Shown here piece after piece: positions 7,721 through 16,109 of a DNA stretch of 61,727 nucleotides. Position numbers and translations under genes: made by a program. Source of the DNA: a virus. Within the stretch, counting starts at the first letter, position 1. Every line of letters begins with the position of its first letter. Location: the IMG/VR virus record IMGVR_UViG_3300050821_006229, positions 1 through 61,727 of that record, one strand, 5' to 3'. Below the pieces are notes generated by a model, which worked only from the letters and a program-made list of their open reading frames with translations, searched no databases and was not told where the DNA came from.

Positions 7721-8515
7721 ATGCCCCTCGTCTACGCCGGCCCCGCCCCCGACGCCGCGCGCCTGTCGCGCATCGCCAGGGCGCCCTCGCAGCCCGGCCG
7801 CTACCGGACGCCGGACGGCCGCCCCTGCCCCGGCGTCACGGGCCTGCTGGCCGACCTGGGGCTCGGGGTGGAGTACCCGGCATGGCTGTCGCGGGAGCGG
7901 CTGGACCACCTGGCGGCGCGGGGCCAGCGGGTGCACCAGCTGACCGCGATGGCGCTCGCGTTCAGCAAGGGCCTGACGGCGCTGCCGAGCCACGACGACA
8001 TGAGAGCAGCTGGCGCCGGTGACACGGAGGTCAATCCCTTCCTGGCGGCGGCGGCAACGTGGGCCGCGCACCGCATCGACCTCCTTGACTCTTGCAGCCC
8101 TACTCGCTTCCGGCTCGAGCATGCCTTCGTCGCGGAGGACGCCCGGGGCCGCGCGGCGGGTGGCCGGGTGGACCTGGCGCTCGGGCCGGTCGCGGCCGTG
8201 CGCGGCACCAAGCTCTACCTCTTCGACTTCAAGCTGTACGATCTGCCGGCGCGCCAGGGCAACCCACACGCCCTGCAACTCGCCGGCTACGCCTGGGGGC
8301 TGCGCAAGGCCCTGCAACTGCCGCCGGACTGCGAGGTGCGCCGGCGGATCGTGTCCCTGCGCGACGACGGCTCCTACCGGGAGCTGCGCTACGAGCAGTG
8401 GGCAAACCAGGATGACTTGACCTGGCGGGGCGCGCTGGCCGGCTGGTACCGGCGCTACCGCCCAGACGGCACGGGAGGCAACGACCATGGCAGGTACAAC
8501 GTCGGTGGCGAGTGA
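7721..8515 (+). CDS. PD-(D/E)XK nuclease (RecB/Cas4-like exonuclease)
   Basis: 264 residues. The core motifs are seen in order: an early His/Glu region (RLEHAFVAED), GGRVDLAL with the catalytic Asp, LYLFDFKLYDLP with the D-x-K pair, and HALQLAGYAWGL with the Gln-x-x-x-Tyr motif. These match the PD-(D/E)XK superfamily that includes phage recombination exonucleases. Placed next to an SSB-like protein, it probably processes DNA ends during phage recombination. The ATG at 7721 has no strong SD. The C-terminal 28 bases overlap the next gene. Confidence 0.8.
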   Translation: MPLVYAGPAPDAARLSRIARAPSQPGRYRTPDGRPCPGVTGLLADLGLGVEYPAWLSRERLDHLAARGQRVHQLTAMALAFSKGLTALPSHDDMRAAGAGDTEVNPFLAAAATWAAHRIDLLDSCSPTRFRLEHAFVAEDARGRAAGGRVDLALGPVAAVRGTKLYLFDFKLYDLPARQGNPHALQLAGYAWGLRKALQLPPDCEVRRRIVSLRDDGSYRELRYEQWANQDDLTWRGALAGWYRRYRPDGTGGNDHGRYNVGGE

Positions 8516-8672
8516 GGCGATGGATGCGAAGAAGCTGCAAGAGATCCTGGGGTTGCATGCTCCCTACCTCGAAAGGGTTCCGGATTTTTACTGCTCCAAC
8601 GAGGCGGCGCTGGCTGACATCCAGCGCTGCGCCGAGATCGAGGCGGCGCAGGCGCCGCAGGTGTCCGCGTGA
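8487..8672 (+). CDS. Small hypothetical protein (61 aa)
   Basis: The ATG at 8487 lies 28 bases inside the end of the nuclease gene but has its own GGGAGG. The protein is MAGTTSVASEAMDAKKLQEI followed by an acidic helical part with two cysteines. Unknown function. Its stop overlaps the next GTG start by four bases. Confidence 0.65.
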   Translation: MAGTTSVASEAMDAKKLQEILGLHAPYLERVPDFYCSNEAALADIQRCAEIEAAQAPQVSA

Positions 8673-9301
8673 CCGCCCCCGCCGCGCAGCCGCAGCAGGA
8701 CGCGCGCCCCCTGCCCGAGCAGTTCGAGGCGCCCCGCACGGCGCTCGAGCAGCGGGCGCAGGAGTTGGCCACCATTCGCACCCCGCAGGACCTGGAAGCC
8801 GCCGGCAAGGTGCTGGTGGACGGCGTGCGGGCGCTCGAGCGCCGGATCACCGAGAGCTATGGGCGCATCCTCGCCCCGCAGTTGGCGGCCGTCGCTGCAA
8901 CGCGCGCTGAGCAGGCCGAGCAGCTGCGCCCGGTCCTGGCGGCCAAGGCGACGCTGGACGCCGCGATCAAGGACTACAGCCGGCGCCAGCGGGAGGCCCG
9001 GGAGCGCCTGGCCGCTCGGGAGCTCGCTGCGGCGGACAAGCGGGGCGAGGAGCCGCCGCCCCCGCCGGCGCCGGTCGCGAAGGTGGCCGGCGTGAGCACG
9101 CGGGAGCGGTACCTGTTTCAGGTGACCGAGGCCGGCGCGCTCAAGCCGGAGTACCTGATGCCGGAGCTGGCGAAGATCGGTAAGCTGGTGCGGGCGCTCG
9201 GGCCGGAGGCCGTGGTCACGGTGTCGCTCCCCGGCAAGTCGGCCATCCGGGTGTGGCGCGACGACGTGGTGGCGAGCAGCCGGCGGGGAGGCGGGGAGTG
9301 A
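8669..9301 (+). CDS. Phage coiled-coil protein of the recombination module (210 aa)
   Basis: The GTG at 8669 overlaps the previous stop (GTGA). Residues 20-125 are a long charged helix (ALEQRAQELATIRTPQDLEA and onward). A Pro run (PPPPPAPV) follows, then a compact end: RERYLFQVTEAGALKPEYLM ... VSLPGKSAIRVWRDD. Proteins with this layout, a coiled coil plus a YL(M/V)P ... GV(R)(I/V) end, are common beside SSB and recombinase genes in phages but have no assigned biochemical role. It may be a recombination or nuclease-control partner. Confidence 0.7.
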   Translation: MTAPAAQPQQDARPLPEQFEAPRTALEQRAQELATIRTPQDLEAAGKVLVDGVRALERRITESYGRILAPQLAAVAATRAEQAEQLRPVLAAKATLDAAIKDYSRRQREARERLAARELAAADKRGEEPPPPPAPVAKVAGVSTRERYLFQVTEAGALKPEYLMPELAKIGKLVRALGPEAVVTVSLPGKSAIRVWRDDVVASSRRGGGE

Positions 9302-9750
9302 CGCGCAAGCCGGACATGGTGATCGGTGATCCGGCGCGACCCTACCTGCTGCGCTGGTACATATGGCGCAGCAAGCGCTTCGGAAGCTGCTACCTGCACA
9401 AGTTTCTGCGCGACGACGACGACCGCGCCCTGCACGATCACCCCTGGTGGTTCGTTTCGCTCATCCTCATCGGGCAGGGGGTGCGAATGACCGACGAGGA
9501 AGTGCTCGCCGAGATGAGGTCTGGCAGCTCCTACGAGCGCGCCCGTGCGCAGTTCAGCGCGGCTTGGGGACGGCGGCTTGCGTTGCGCGTACGCCTGCTC
9601 GATGCGCCCGCACCGATCGAGGTCCGCCGCATGGAGTACGAGGCGGTCGCGCGGATCGTTGCCGCCGCGGCTGTCGGCCGGCCGTCCGACTTCGGTCCTG
9701 CCGGTGAGGTGCTGCGCGGCATCCTCGCACCGCGGGAGTCGAAAGCGTGA
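9298..9750 (+). CDS. Cupin-like phage protein, possibly chimeric (150 aa)
   Basis: GTG start at 9298 with GTGA overlap. The first 55 residues, with HKFLRDDDDRALHDHPWWF and VSLILIGQG, match the start of a widespread small phage cupin-like family. The remainder (MTDEEVLAEMRSGSSYERAR ...) does not look like the expected second half of a cupin, which usually carries further His residues. I infer either a recombined C-terminus or a shortened fold. Metal binding would rest on the His-Asp-His residues. No biochemical role is known. Confidence 0.6.
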   Translation: MTRKPDMVIGDPARPYLLRWYIWRSKRFGSCYLHKFLRDDDDRALHDHPWWFVSLILIGQGVRMTDEEVLAEMRSGSSYERARAQFSAAWGRRLALRVRLLDAPAPIEVRRMEYEAVARIVAAAAVGRPSDFGPAGEVLRGILAPRESKA

Positions 9751-9926
9751 AAGCCATCCTGAAAACCATTGCAATCCTTGCGTTGCTTGCCGTTCTCTGT
9801 GCATGGCTCTTGACTGCCTGTATATTTGCTTCTCGCTCTGACAACGAATGGCACCAGATAGCATTTTTGATCGTTGGCCTCCTGTTGCCGGTCGGTGTCT
9901 ACATTTTTGTAATGGAGCGTCCGTGA
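9747..9926 (+). CDS. Small two-helix membrane protein (59 aa)
   Basis: The GTG at 9747 overlaps the previous stop. The protein reads MKAILKTIAILALLAVLCAW, LLTACIFASR, a short polar loop, then IAFLIVGLLLPVGVYIFVME. These are two hydrophobic segments, the first ending in a lipobox-like LTAC. Base composition is clearly more AT-rich than its neighbours (many ATT, TTG and TTT codons), which suggests recent acquisition. It may be a small inner-membrane or lipid-modified protein inserted in the early operon. Confidence 0.65.
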   Translation: MKAILKTIAILALLAVLCAWLLTACIFASRSDNEWHQIAFLIVGLLLPVGVYIFVMERP

Positions 9927-10342
9927 CCGACCCCGCCTTCGGCCACGGCAGCAACGTCGACCTGGGCGCCGAGGCCGAGGAGATCAAGGCCGAGCTGCGC
10001 CGGCTGTCCGCGCTGATGGAGGACGCCCGGGCCACCCTGGCCGCCGCGAGCCGCGAGATCCCCGGCATCCGGCGCGACCTCGCCGAGCAGCGCGACGCCG
10101 CCTGGCGCGGGCTGGACGCCATGGGGACCGTGCTGGCCCGGCACGGCGTCACGGTGGCGCGCGAGCGGGTCGCGGCGGACACCCGGGAGCTGCGGGCGCA
10201 GCTCGACACGGCGGAGGAGCAGCGGGCGCGGGGGCTCGCGGCGGTGGACTCGATCAAGAGTCAGATCAGCGCCACGCAGACGCTCGCTAACATGTGGCTG
10301 CGGCAGTGGGACGAGGAGACTGGCGGGAGGGGGCGGCGGTGA
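9923..10342 (+). CDS. Coiled-coil hypothetical protein (139 aa)
   Basis: GTG start at 9923 with GTGA overlap. After a short polar start, about 110 residues form a continuous amphipathic helix (EIKAELRRLSALMEDARATL and onward), ending in Trp/Arg-rich residues. No catalytic motif. It lies between a membrane peptide and a zinc-like protein in the early operon. Confidence 0.7.
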   Translation: MTDPAFGHGSNVDLGAEAEEIKAELRRLSALMEDARATLAAASREIPGIRRDLAEQRDAAWRGLDAMGTVLARHGVTVARERVAADTRELRAQLDTAEEQRARGLAAVDSIKSQISATQTLANMWLRQWDEETGGRGRR

Positions 10343-10530
10343 GCGATTGGCACACGTGGCCATGCATCCTGGCAGAATGCGAGGCTTGCGGCAAGCGGTG
10401 GGAGGCTGCCGGTAAGGACTCGAGGAGTGCGCGCGAGAGGGCGGTGCGGCACGCTCGCAGGATGAACCACAAGGTCCGCGTTGAAGTTGAGCAGGTTTAT
10501 ATCTACAACGATTCGGAGCCGCCGAAGTGA
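10339..10530 (+). CDS. Small zinc-finger-like protein (63 aa)
   Basis: The GTG at 10339 overlaps the previous stop. Cys residues in CILAECEACGKRW and His residues in RHARRMNHKVRV give a C-C ... H-H pattern like a single zinc finger. The C-terminus is beta-like (VRVEVEQVYIYN). Likely nucleic-acid binding. Function unknown. The stop overlaps the SNF2-like helicase start. Confidence 0.65.
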   Translation: MSDWHTWPCILAECEACGKRWEAAGKDSRSARERAVRHARRMNHKVRVEVEQVYIYNDSEPPK

Positions 10531-11933
10531 CCACCGACTACGCCACCTTCCTGCGCGCCAAGGAGCAGCTCGGCGAGGACGCCGGGTTCGAGCCGATCTG
10601 GTTGCACCCCGACCTGTTTCCGTTCCAGGCGGCGCTGACGGAGTGGGCGATCCGCAAGGGGCGCGGCGGGATCTTCGCGGACTGCGGGTTGGGCAAGACG
10701 CCAATGCAACTGGTGTGGGCGCAGAACGTCCTCGAGCACACTAACCGGCCGGTGCTGATCCTGACGCCGCTGGCGGTCGCGCAGCAGACGGTGCGCGAGG
10801 CGGAGAAGTTTGGGATCAAGGCCATCCGCGCCAGCCGTTCAGAGCCGGTGCGCGAGGTGTTCCCGGTGATCCTGGTCACCAACTACGAGAAGCTGCACCA
10901 CTACAATCCGCGCGACTTCGCTGGCGTGGTCTGCGACGAGTCGAGCGCGATCAAGGGCTTCGACGGCAAGCGCCGCGCGGCCGTGACCGAGTTCCTGCGC
11001 ACCATCCCCTACCGGCTGCTGTGCACCGCGACGGCCGCGCCGAACGACTACACTGAACTCGGGACGAGCAGCGAGGCGCTCGGGCAGCTCGGCCTGGTGG
11101 ACATGCTGACGCGGTTCTTCAAGAACGATCAGAACAACGTGGCGATGAAGCGGTCCTGGGCTGGTCGCATGGGCGGCGGTGTCGGTCCCCCAAAGTGGCG
11201 CTTCAAGGGTCACGCGCAGGAGCCGTTCTGGCGGTGGGTGTGCTCGTGGGCGCGGGCCTGCCGGCGACCGTCCGACCTCGGGTTCTCCGACGCCGGGTTC
11301 GCCCTGCCGCCGCTGATCGAGAATGAGCACATCGTCAAGGCGCGAACGCTGGCGCCCGGGATGCTGTTTCCGATGGCGGCGCAGGGCCTGCGGGAGGAGC
11401 GCGAGGAGCGACGCCGGACGCTGCGGGAGCGATGCGAGCGGGTCGCGGAGTTGGTGGACGACGGGCAGTCGGCGGTGGTCTGGTGCCACCTCAACCCGGA
11501 AGGTGACCTGCTCGCTGAGCTGATTCCCGACGCGCGCCAGATCGCCGGCCGCCACAGCGACGAGGAGAAGGAGGAAGCTTACGAGGCGTTCTCCGCCGGC
11601 CAGCTGCGGGTCCTGGTCATCAAGCCCAAGATCGGTGCGTTCGGATTGAACTGGCAGCACTGCGCGCACGTCGTCACGTTCGCCAGTCACAGCTACGAGC
11701 AGTACTACCAGGCCGTGCGGCGCTGCTGGCGCTTCGGCCAGACGCGGCCCGTGACGGTGGATCTGGTCGCGACCGAGGGCGAGGCCGGCATCCGGGAGAA
11801 CCTGCGGCGCAAGAGCGCGGCGGCCGACCGGATGTTCACCGAGTTGGTGGCGCACATGAACGACGCGCTGCGCATCGAGCGCGGGGTGGACTACCAGGTG
11901 GAGACGGAGGTGCCGGCGTGGCTCGCACAGTGA
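10527..11933 (+). CDS. SNF2-type superfamily 2 DNA helicase/translocase
   Basis: 468 residues, GTG start (GTGA overlap). The motifs are in order: Q-like FPFQAALTEWAI, Walker A ADCGLGKTPM (about residues 50-60), motif Ib LVTNYEKLH, Walker B CDESSAI (about 138), motif III CTATAAPND, and motif VI AVRRCWRFGQTRPV. They define an SNF2/helicase-C architecture of the short kind found in phage genomes. The family translocates along double-stranded DNA using ATP. Its place before a methyltransferase and primase-helicase suggests a role in replication or DNA remodelling. Strand separation is not proven for this family. Confidence 0.9.
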   Translation: MTTDYATFLRAKEQLGEDAGFEPIWLHPDLFPFQAALTEWAIRKGRGGIFADCGLGKTPMQLVWAQNVLEHTNRPVLILTPLAVAQQTVREAEKFGIKAIRASRSEPVREVFPVILVTNYEKLHHYNPRDFAGVVCDESSAIKGFDGKRRAAVTEFLRTIPYRLLCTATAAPNDYTELGTSSEALGQLGLVDMLTRFFKNDQNNVAMKRSWAGRMGGGVGPPKWRFKGHAQEPFWRWVCSWARACRRPSDLGFSDAGFALPPLIENEHIVKARTLAPGMLFPMAAQGLREEREERRRTLRERCERVAELVDDGQSAVVWCHLNPEGDLLAELIPDARQIAGRHSDEEKEEAYEAFSAGQLRVLVIKPKIGAFGLNWQHCAHVVTFASHSYEQYYQAVRRCWRFGQTRPVTVDLVATEGEAGIRENLRRKSAAADRMFTELVAHMNDALRIERGVDYQVETEVPAWLAQ

Positions 11934-12079
11934 AAGCGGTCTGTTGCGTTTGCGATGAATGGTGCGCCACTGAGATTCCTCGTGGCGGCGACGGTTCGCT
12001 GCGAAAGCCAAAGAAACACGACAGCATGTACGGCTCGCCGTGTCCGGGAATCTTCAAGCCAGCGAAGGGTTGGGAGTAA
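11930..12079 (+). CDS. Small cysteine-rich protein (49 aa)
   Basis: The GTG at 11930 overlaps the helicase stop (GTGA). The peptide begins MKAVCCVCDEWCATEIPRG and has a further Cys near the end (SPCPGIFKPAKGW). The dense Cys cluster suggests zinc binding. An in-frame GTG at 11918 would add four residues. It ends with TAA immediately before the methyltransferase ATG. Base composition is slightly AT-richer than its neighbours. Confidence 0.6.
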   Translation: MKAVCCVCDEWCATEIPRGGDGSLRKPKKHDSMYGSPCPGIFKPAKGWE

Positions 12080-13066
12080 ATGCCGATCGCCGACCAACTC
12101 CTGACCGATCGCTACGCCCTGTACTGCGGCGACGCGATGGAAGTCTTGCCGACGCTTCCCGCCGGCAGCATCCACCTGTCCATTTACTCCCCGCCGTTCG
12201 CCACCGAGGGCGGCGGTGCGCTGTACCACTACAGCAGCTCCCCGCGCGACCTCTCGAACGCCCGCACCTATCAGGAATTCTGGCGGCACTACGCCTTCAT
12301 CCTCCGCGAGCTGTTCCGCGTCACGATGCCGGGCCGAGAAACCTGCGTCCACTGCACCGACATTCCGAGCGGCAACACCGGTAATGACTGGCTGGTGGAC
12401 TTCCCGGGCCAGATCATCCGCGCCCACAACAAGGCTGGCTGGCGCCACGTCGCGCGGTACCACGCTTGGAAGGAGCCGCTTGCGGTCAGAAACCGCACGA
12501 TGACCAAGGCGCTCGCCCACCAGCAGATCGTCAATGACAGCAGCCGCTGCACCGTCGCCTCCGCCGACTACCTGTTGGTTTTCCGCCGCAAGGGCGTCAA
12601 TCCGGTGCCGATCACGCACCCGCAGGGGCTGATGGAGTACGCCGGCGAACGGGAGATCCCGAAGGAGCTGCTGAGCTATCGCGGCTGGAAGGGCAAGCAG
12701 ACCGAGAACCTGTACAGTCATTGGATTTGGCGGCAGTACGCGAGTTCGTTCTGGGACGACGTGCGCGTTGACCGCGTGCTGCCGTTCAAGCCGGCGCGGG
12801 ACGAGCAGGACGAGAAGCACGTCCACCCGTTGCAGCGCGACGTGATCGAGCGGCTCCTGCACCTGTGGAGCAACCCCGGCGAGGTGGTCGCTGACCCGTT
12901 TGCTGGCGTCGGCTCGACGGTCTACGAGGCGGTGCGGCTCGGCCGGCGCGGGATAGGTGTCGAGTTGAAGCCGTCTTACTTCCGCCAGATGGTCAAGAAC
13001 GTGGCGGCTGCGGAGAGTGAGGCGGCGCGCGGGACCGAGCAGCTGACCATCGAGGCCCTGGCGTGA
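12080..13066 (+). CDS. Site-specific DNA methyltransferase (N6-adenine or N4-cytosine class)
   Basis: 328 residues; GGGAG precedes the ATG. Motif IV appears early as YSPPF, and the AdoMet-binding motif I is C-terminal as DPFAGVGST, followed by GRRGIGVELKPSYF. This IV-before-I order is the beta class of amino-methyltransferases. SPPF rather than DPPY leans towards N4-cytosine but does not decide it. There is no restriction enzyme nearby, so it is probably an orphan enzyme protecting phage DNA from host restriction or marking it. Its reach is cytoplasmic DNA. Confidence 0.9.
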   Translation: MPIADQLLTDRYALYCGDAMEVLPTLPAGSIHLSIYSPPFATEGGGALYHYSSSPRDLSNARTYQEFWRHYAFILRELFRVTMPGRETCVHCTDIPSGNTGNDWLVDFPGQIIRAHNKAGWRHVARYHAWKEPLAVRNRTMTKALAHQQIVNDSSRCTVASADYLLVFRRKGVNPVPITHPQGLMEYAGEREIPKELLSYRGWKGKQTENLYSHWIWRQYASSFWDDVRVDRVLPFKPARDEQDEKHVHPLQRDVIERLLHLWSNPGEVVADPFAGVGSTVYEAVRLGRRGIGVELKPSYFRQMVKNVAAAESEAARGTEQLTIEALA

Positions 13067-13260
13067 CCCAGACCCGCGCGCGCCTGCGCCGCCATCTGGC
13101 CCCCGGCCAGCGCGTCAAGTATCGGGGCCGCGGGGCGGTCGTGCTGCACCTGCTCGCCGGCCGATCGAGCGTCTGTCGCGTGCGGTTCGGCGACGGCCGG
13201 GAGGCGACGGTGCGGCGGGTGCGGGACGTGATCGTCGCGGTGCGGAGGCGGGATGGCTGA
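13063..13260 (+). CDS. Small basic hypothetical protein (65 aa)
   Basis: GTG start at 13063 with GTGA overlap. The sequence MTQTRARLRRHLAPGQRVKY continues as a likely five-strand SH3-like barrel (GRGAVVLHLLAGRSSVCRVR). It is rich in Arg and may bind nucleic acid. The end overlaps the UDG-like gene by eight bases. Confidence 0.65.
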   Translation: MTQTRARLRRHLAPGQRVKYRGRGAVVLHLLAGRSSVCRVRFGDGREATVRRVRDVIVAVRRRDG

Positions 13261-13693
13261 GCGGTTGCCGCGCCCCCTGCTGGTCGGCGAGTCCAACCCC
13301 TACGGCGGGGACCCGCGGTTCGCGCTCTGGCCGGACCCGCCGCGCTGCGCCGGCTGGCGCCTGTGCCACCTGGTCATGCGCCTCACGGAGCGGCAGTACC
13401 TGCTGGCCTACGACCGCGTGAACCTGTGCGCCGGACCGTGGCGGATCGCGGAGGCCCGCTCGACCGCAACGCACCTGTGCGCCGGGGACGCGCAGCCGCC
13501 GGTCATCGTCCTCTGCGGGTCGAAGGTGTGCGGGGCGTTCGACGTCACCTTCGACCCGTTCACGTTCAACCTGGCGACGCGAGTGGTCATCCTGCCGCAC
13601 CCGAGCGGCCTGTCGCGCGCCTGGAACGAGCCGGGCGCCCTCCAGCGGGCGCGTGCCGTCCTCGCGTCGGCCGGCTGCGAGGTAGGCGCATGA
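13253..13693 (+). CDS. Uracil-DNA-glycosylase-superfamily-like protein (146 aa)
   Basis: The protein opens with LLVGESNPYGGDPRFAL, the position of UDG motif A, and contains ILPHPSGLSRAWNEPGA, the position of motif B (HPS). A central VIVLCGSKVCGAF strand-helix fits the fold. This compact family is common in phage genomes. Glycosylase activity is not established, and the usual catalytic Asp is not obvious here. It may recognise modified bases or be a nucleotide-binding relative. It lies between a methyltransferase and the primase-helicase. Confidence 0.65.
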   Translation: MAERLPRPLLVGESNPYGGDPRFALWPDPPRCAGWRLCHLVMRLTERQYLLAYDRVNLCAGPWRIAEARSTATHLCAGDAQPPVIVLCGSKVCGAFDVTFDPFTFNLATRVVILPHPSGLSRAWNEPGALQRARAVLASAGCEVGA

Positions 13694-15837
13694 GCCACGG
13701 CGACGGCCTGGCGCGCGTGCTCGCGGCCCACAAGGGCAAGCGCCGGGGGGGCAGCGGCGACTGGATGCTCGCCTGCCCGGCACACGAGGACGGCACGGCG
13801 TCGCTCCACGTCACGCAGGGCCGGGACGGAGCGCTGTGCTTCTGCCATGCCGGCTGCTCGACGGAGGCGGTCTGCGGGGCATTGGGGCTCGACTACCAGG
13901 ATCTCTTCGACGACCGCGAGGCCGGCCCCGGCGGCTGGCGCGGGGGCGCTGTCGCGGACGACCGGCCGGCGCCAGTGACCGGCGGGAGCGGGCGACCTCA
14001 CCAGCGGCCCCAGGAGGGCCGATCTCCTGCCGCCCCTGCCGGGAGTGCCGCCCACCAGGCGGTCGCGGGCCACGCGCAGGCTGGTGCAGCGGCAGGGCCG
14101 GAAGAGCGCCAGCCCGTGACCATCGCCGCCCTGGCCGGCCGCTTCGGGCTGTCCGCGTCCTGGCTGCGCGACGCTGCTCGCGGCCCCGGCCTGCGCGAGG
14201 AGCGCGGCACCGTCCTGGTGCCGTACCACGACGAGGCCGGCCGCGAGCTGTTCGCCAAGCGGCGCGTCGCGCTCGCCGGCCGCGACAAGTACCGGATGCC
14301 GCGCGGCCAAGCGCTCGCGCTCTACGGGCTGGACCGGCTGCCGGCGGTCCTCGCGATGCGCCGGCCGGTAGCGATTTATTGTGAAGGAGAGAGTGACTGC
14401 TGGTGCCTGTGGGCGAGCAAGCTCCCGGCGCTCGGCGTCCCCGGCGCCTCCGCGTGCGACGTGATCCTCGCGGCCCACGTCCGCGGGCTGCGCCGCGCCT
14501 ACGCCGTCCGCGAGCCGGACGAGGGGGGCGCCAAGTTCGTCGCGGCCCTGGCCGAGCGCCTGCGCCAGGTGGGCTACGACGGCGAGCCGTTGCTGGTGGT
14601 CGAGATGCCGGACGGGTTGAAGGACCCCGGCGAGCTCCACGCCGCGGACCCCGGCGCCTTCGCCGCGCGCGTCCGCGCCGCCTGCGCCGCGGCCAAGCCG
14701 CTGGACGCCTGCGCCGACGTGGACGAGGCGCTGCTGCGCATGGACACCGTGACGCGGCGGGACGTGTCGTTCCTGTGGCGGCCGTACGTCCCGGCCGGCA
14801 AGCTCACCATCCTGGCGGGCCTGCCCGGCGACGGCAAGAGCACGATCGCCGCGGCGCTCTCGGCGTCCATCACGGTCGGCGCGAAGCTGCCGAACTCGAA
14901 CGGCGGGCCGCCGGCCCCGCCGGCCGGGGTGCTCTACTTCCTGGCCGAGGACGACCCCGAGGAGACGTTCGGGCCGCGGCTCGAGGACAACGGCGCCGAC
15001 CGCTCGCGGGTGTGGGCGTACAACCTGGCGCGGCGCACCTTCACGCTCGAGGAGGCGGGCTACGACTTCCTGCGCCGGGCAATTGTGAAGCACCGGCCGG
15101 CGCTGGTCGTGTTCGACCCGCTGTCCAGCTTCTTCGGCAGGAAGTACGACCCGAACAAGGCCGGCGACGTGCGGGCCGCCCTGCACCCGCTGGTCGCGCT
15201 GGTCCAGGAGACGGGGTGCTCGTGCCTAGCGATCGCGCACCCACCCAAGGGCGGCAGCCTCGAGCTGGTCTACCGCGTGGCGGGCAGCGGCGCCTTCGCG
15301 CAGATCGTGCGCAGCGTGCTGTCCACGTACCGCGACCCGGCGGCTCGGCCCGGCGAGCAGGCCGGCGTGGTCGCGCACGCCAAGCACAACCTGTCGGCGC
15401 CGGGGCCGAGCCTGCGCTACGTGATCGAGGGGACGCGGCTCTACTGGCGCGGGGAGTCGCCGCACACGGCGCAGGACCTGGCGCACGCGGCGGCGCAGCG
15501 GCCGCTCGCCGGGGGCGCCAGGGCGCGCGAGGAGGCCGTCGCGTTCCTGCGCGAGGAGCTGCGCACCGGGGCGCGGTACGCGGCGCACGTGCTGGCGGGG
15601 GCCAAGGGGGCCATGGTGAGCAAGGCGGCGCTCGACCTGGCCCGGGCGGACCTCGGGGTGCGGACGTTCAAGGCGACGGCGGCCGGGGGCGGGTGGATGT
15701 GGCGGCTGCCGTCGGCGGTCGCGGCGGACGCCGGGGAGCGGGAGGAGCGGGACGGGCAGCCGGCGCGGGAGCGGCGGCGGGACGTGACGGGCGAGCGCGA
15801 GGAGCGGGACGACGACGGGGAGGCGGTGCCGATATGA
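13690..15837 (+). CDS. DNA primase-helicase (zinc finger, TOPRIM-like and RecA-like domains)
   Basis: 715 residues from the ATG at 13690 (ATGA overlap). Residues 25-60 hold a CHC2-type zinc site (ACPAHEDGTASL and CFCHAGCS). A TOPRIM-like region follows (IYCEGESDCWCLWA, about 228-240). The C-terminal RecA-like domain starts near residue 370 with Walker A GLPGDGKST, then FLAEDDPEET and a Walker B-like LVVFDPLSSFF. This matches phage bifunctional primase-helicases (RepA/AAA_25 type). It would make primers and unwind DNA at the fork. The last 80 residues are Arg/Glu/Asp-rich and probably disordered. Confidence 0.9.
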   Translation: MSHGDGLARVLAAHKGKRRGGSGDWMLACPAHEDGTASLHVTQGRDGALCFCHAGCSTEAVCGALGLDYQDLFDDREAGPGGWRGGAVADDRPAPVTGGSGRPHQRPQEGRSPAAPAGSAAHQAVAGHAQAGAAAGPEERQPVTIAALAGRFGLSASWLRDAARGPGLREERGTVLVPYHDEAGRELFAKRRVALAGRDKYRMPRGQALALYGLDRLPAVLAMRRPVAIYCEGESDCWCLWASKLPALGVPGASACDVILAAHVRGLRRAYAVREPDEGGAKFVAALAERLRQVGYDGEPLLVVEMPDGLKDPGELHAADPGAFAARVRAACAAAKPLDACADVDEALLRMDTVTRRDVSFLWRPYVPAGKLTILAGLPGDGKSTIAAALSASITVGAKLPNSNGGPPAPPAGVLYFLAEDDPEETFGPRLEDNGADRSRVWAYNLARRTFTLEEAGYDFLRRAIVKHRPALVVFDPLSSFFGRKYDPNKAGDVRAALHPLVALVQETGCSCLAIAHPPKGGSLELVYRVAGSGAFAQIVRSVLSTYRDPAARPGEQAGVVAHAKHNLSAPGPSLRYVIEGTRLYWRGESPHTAQDLAHAAAQRPLAGGARAREEAVAFLREELRTGARYAAHVLAGAKGAMVSKAALDLARADLGVRTFKATAAGGGWMWRLPSAVAADAGEREERDGQPARERRRDVTGEREERDDDGEAVPI

Positions 15838-16109
15838 GCTGGCCATACGTGCTGCAATGGCGCTGCTGGCGCTGCGGCAGGTACAACGAAGGCTGAGCGG
15901 TTGACCGTGAGTGCCCGTGCGGCGCTTGCAACGCAGACGTAGAGCACGAACCGCATGAGTGCGGTGCGCGCTACCACCAAGAAAGGCGGTCCAGCGATGG
16001 CGACCAAGGGCAAGCGGGGCGGCGCGAAGGCGCCGGGAGTGAAGAAGGCAGCGGCAGAGCGGCGGGGGCGGAAGGCGAAGGACAAGGTGGTCAAGGAGGA
16101 CATCGGTGA
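15834..16109 (+). pseudogene. Zinc-ribbon gene interrupted by an in-frame TGA
   Basis: The ATG at 15834 overlaps the primase stop (ATGA). The first 20 codons, MSWPYVLQWRCWRCGRYNEG, end at a TGA (15894-15896). The same frame then continues AVDRECPCGACNADVEHEPH and ECGARYHQERR. Together the two parts would give a complete multi-Cys zinc ribbon (CWRC ... ECPCGAC ... EC). A Trp codon (TGG) in place of TGA would restore it, so it is a nonsense mutation, a sequence error or a readthrough product. Past about 16000 the frame overlaps the next gene and is probably not informative; its next stop is 16107-16109. Confidence 0.5.

Noticed and set aside
12080-13066. Restriction-modification system
   Set aside because: The methyltransferase has no adjacent endonuclease; neighbours are a Cys-rich peptide, an SH3-like peptide and a UDG-like protein.
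15834-15896. General TGA recoding as Trp in this phage
   Set aside because: Dozens of genes end in TGA exactly at four-base overlaps with the next start, so TGA is a normal stop.
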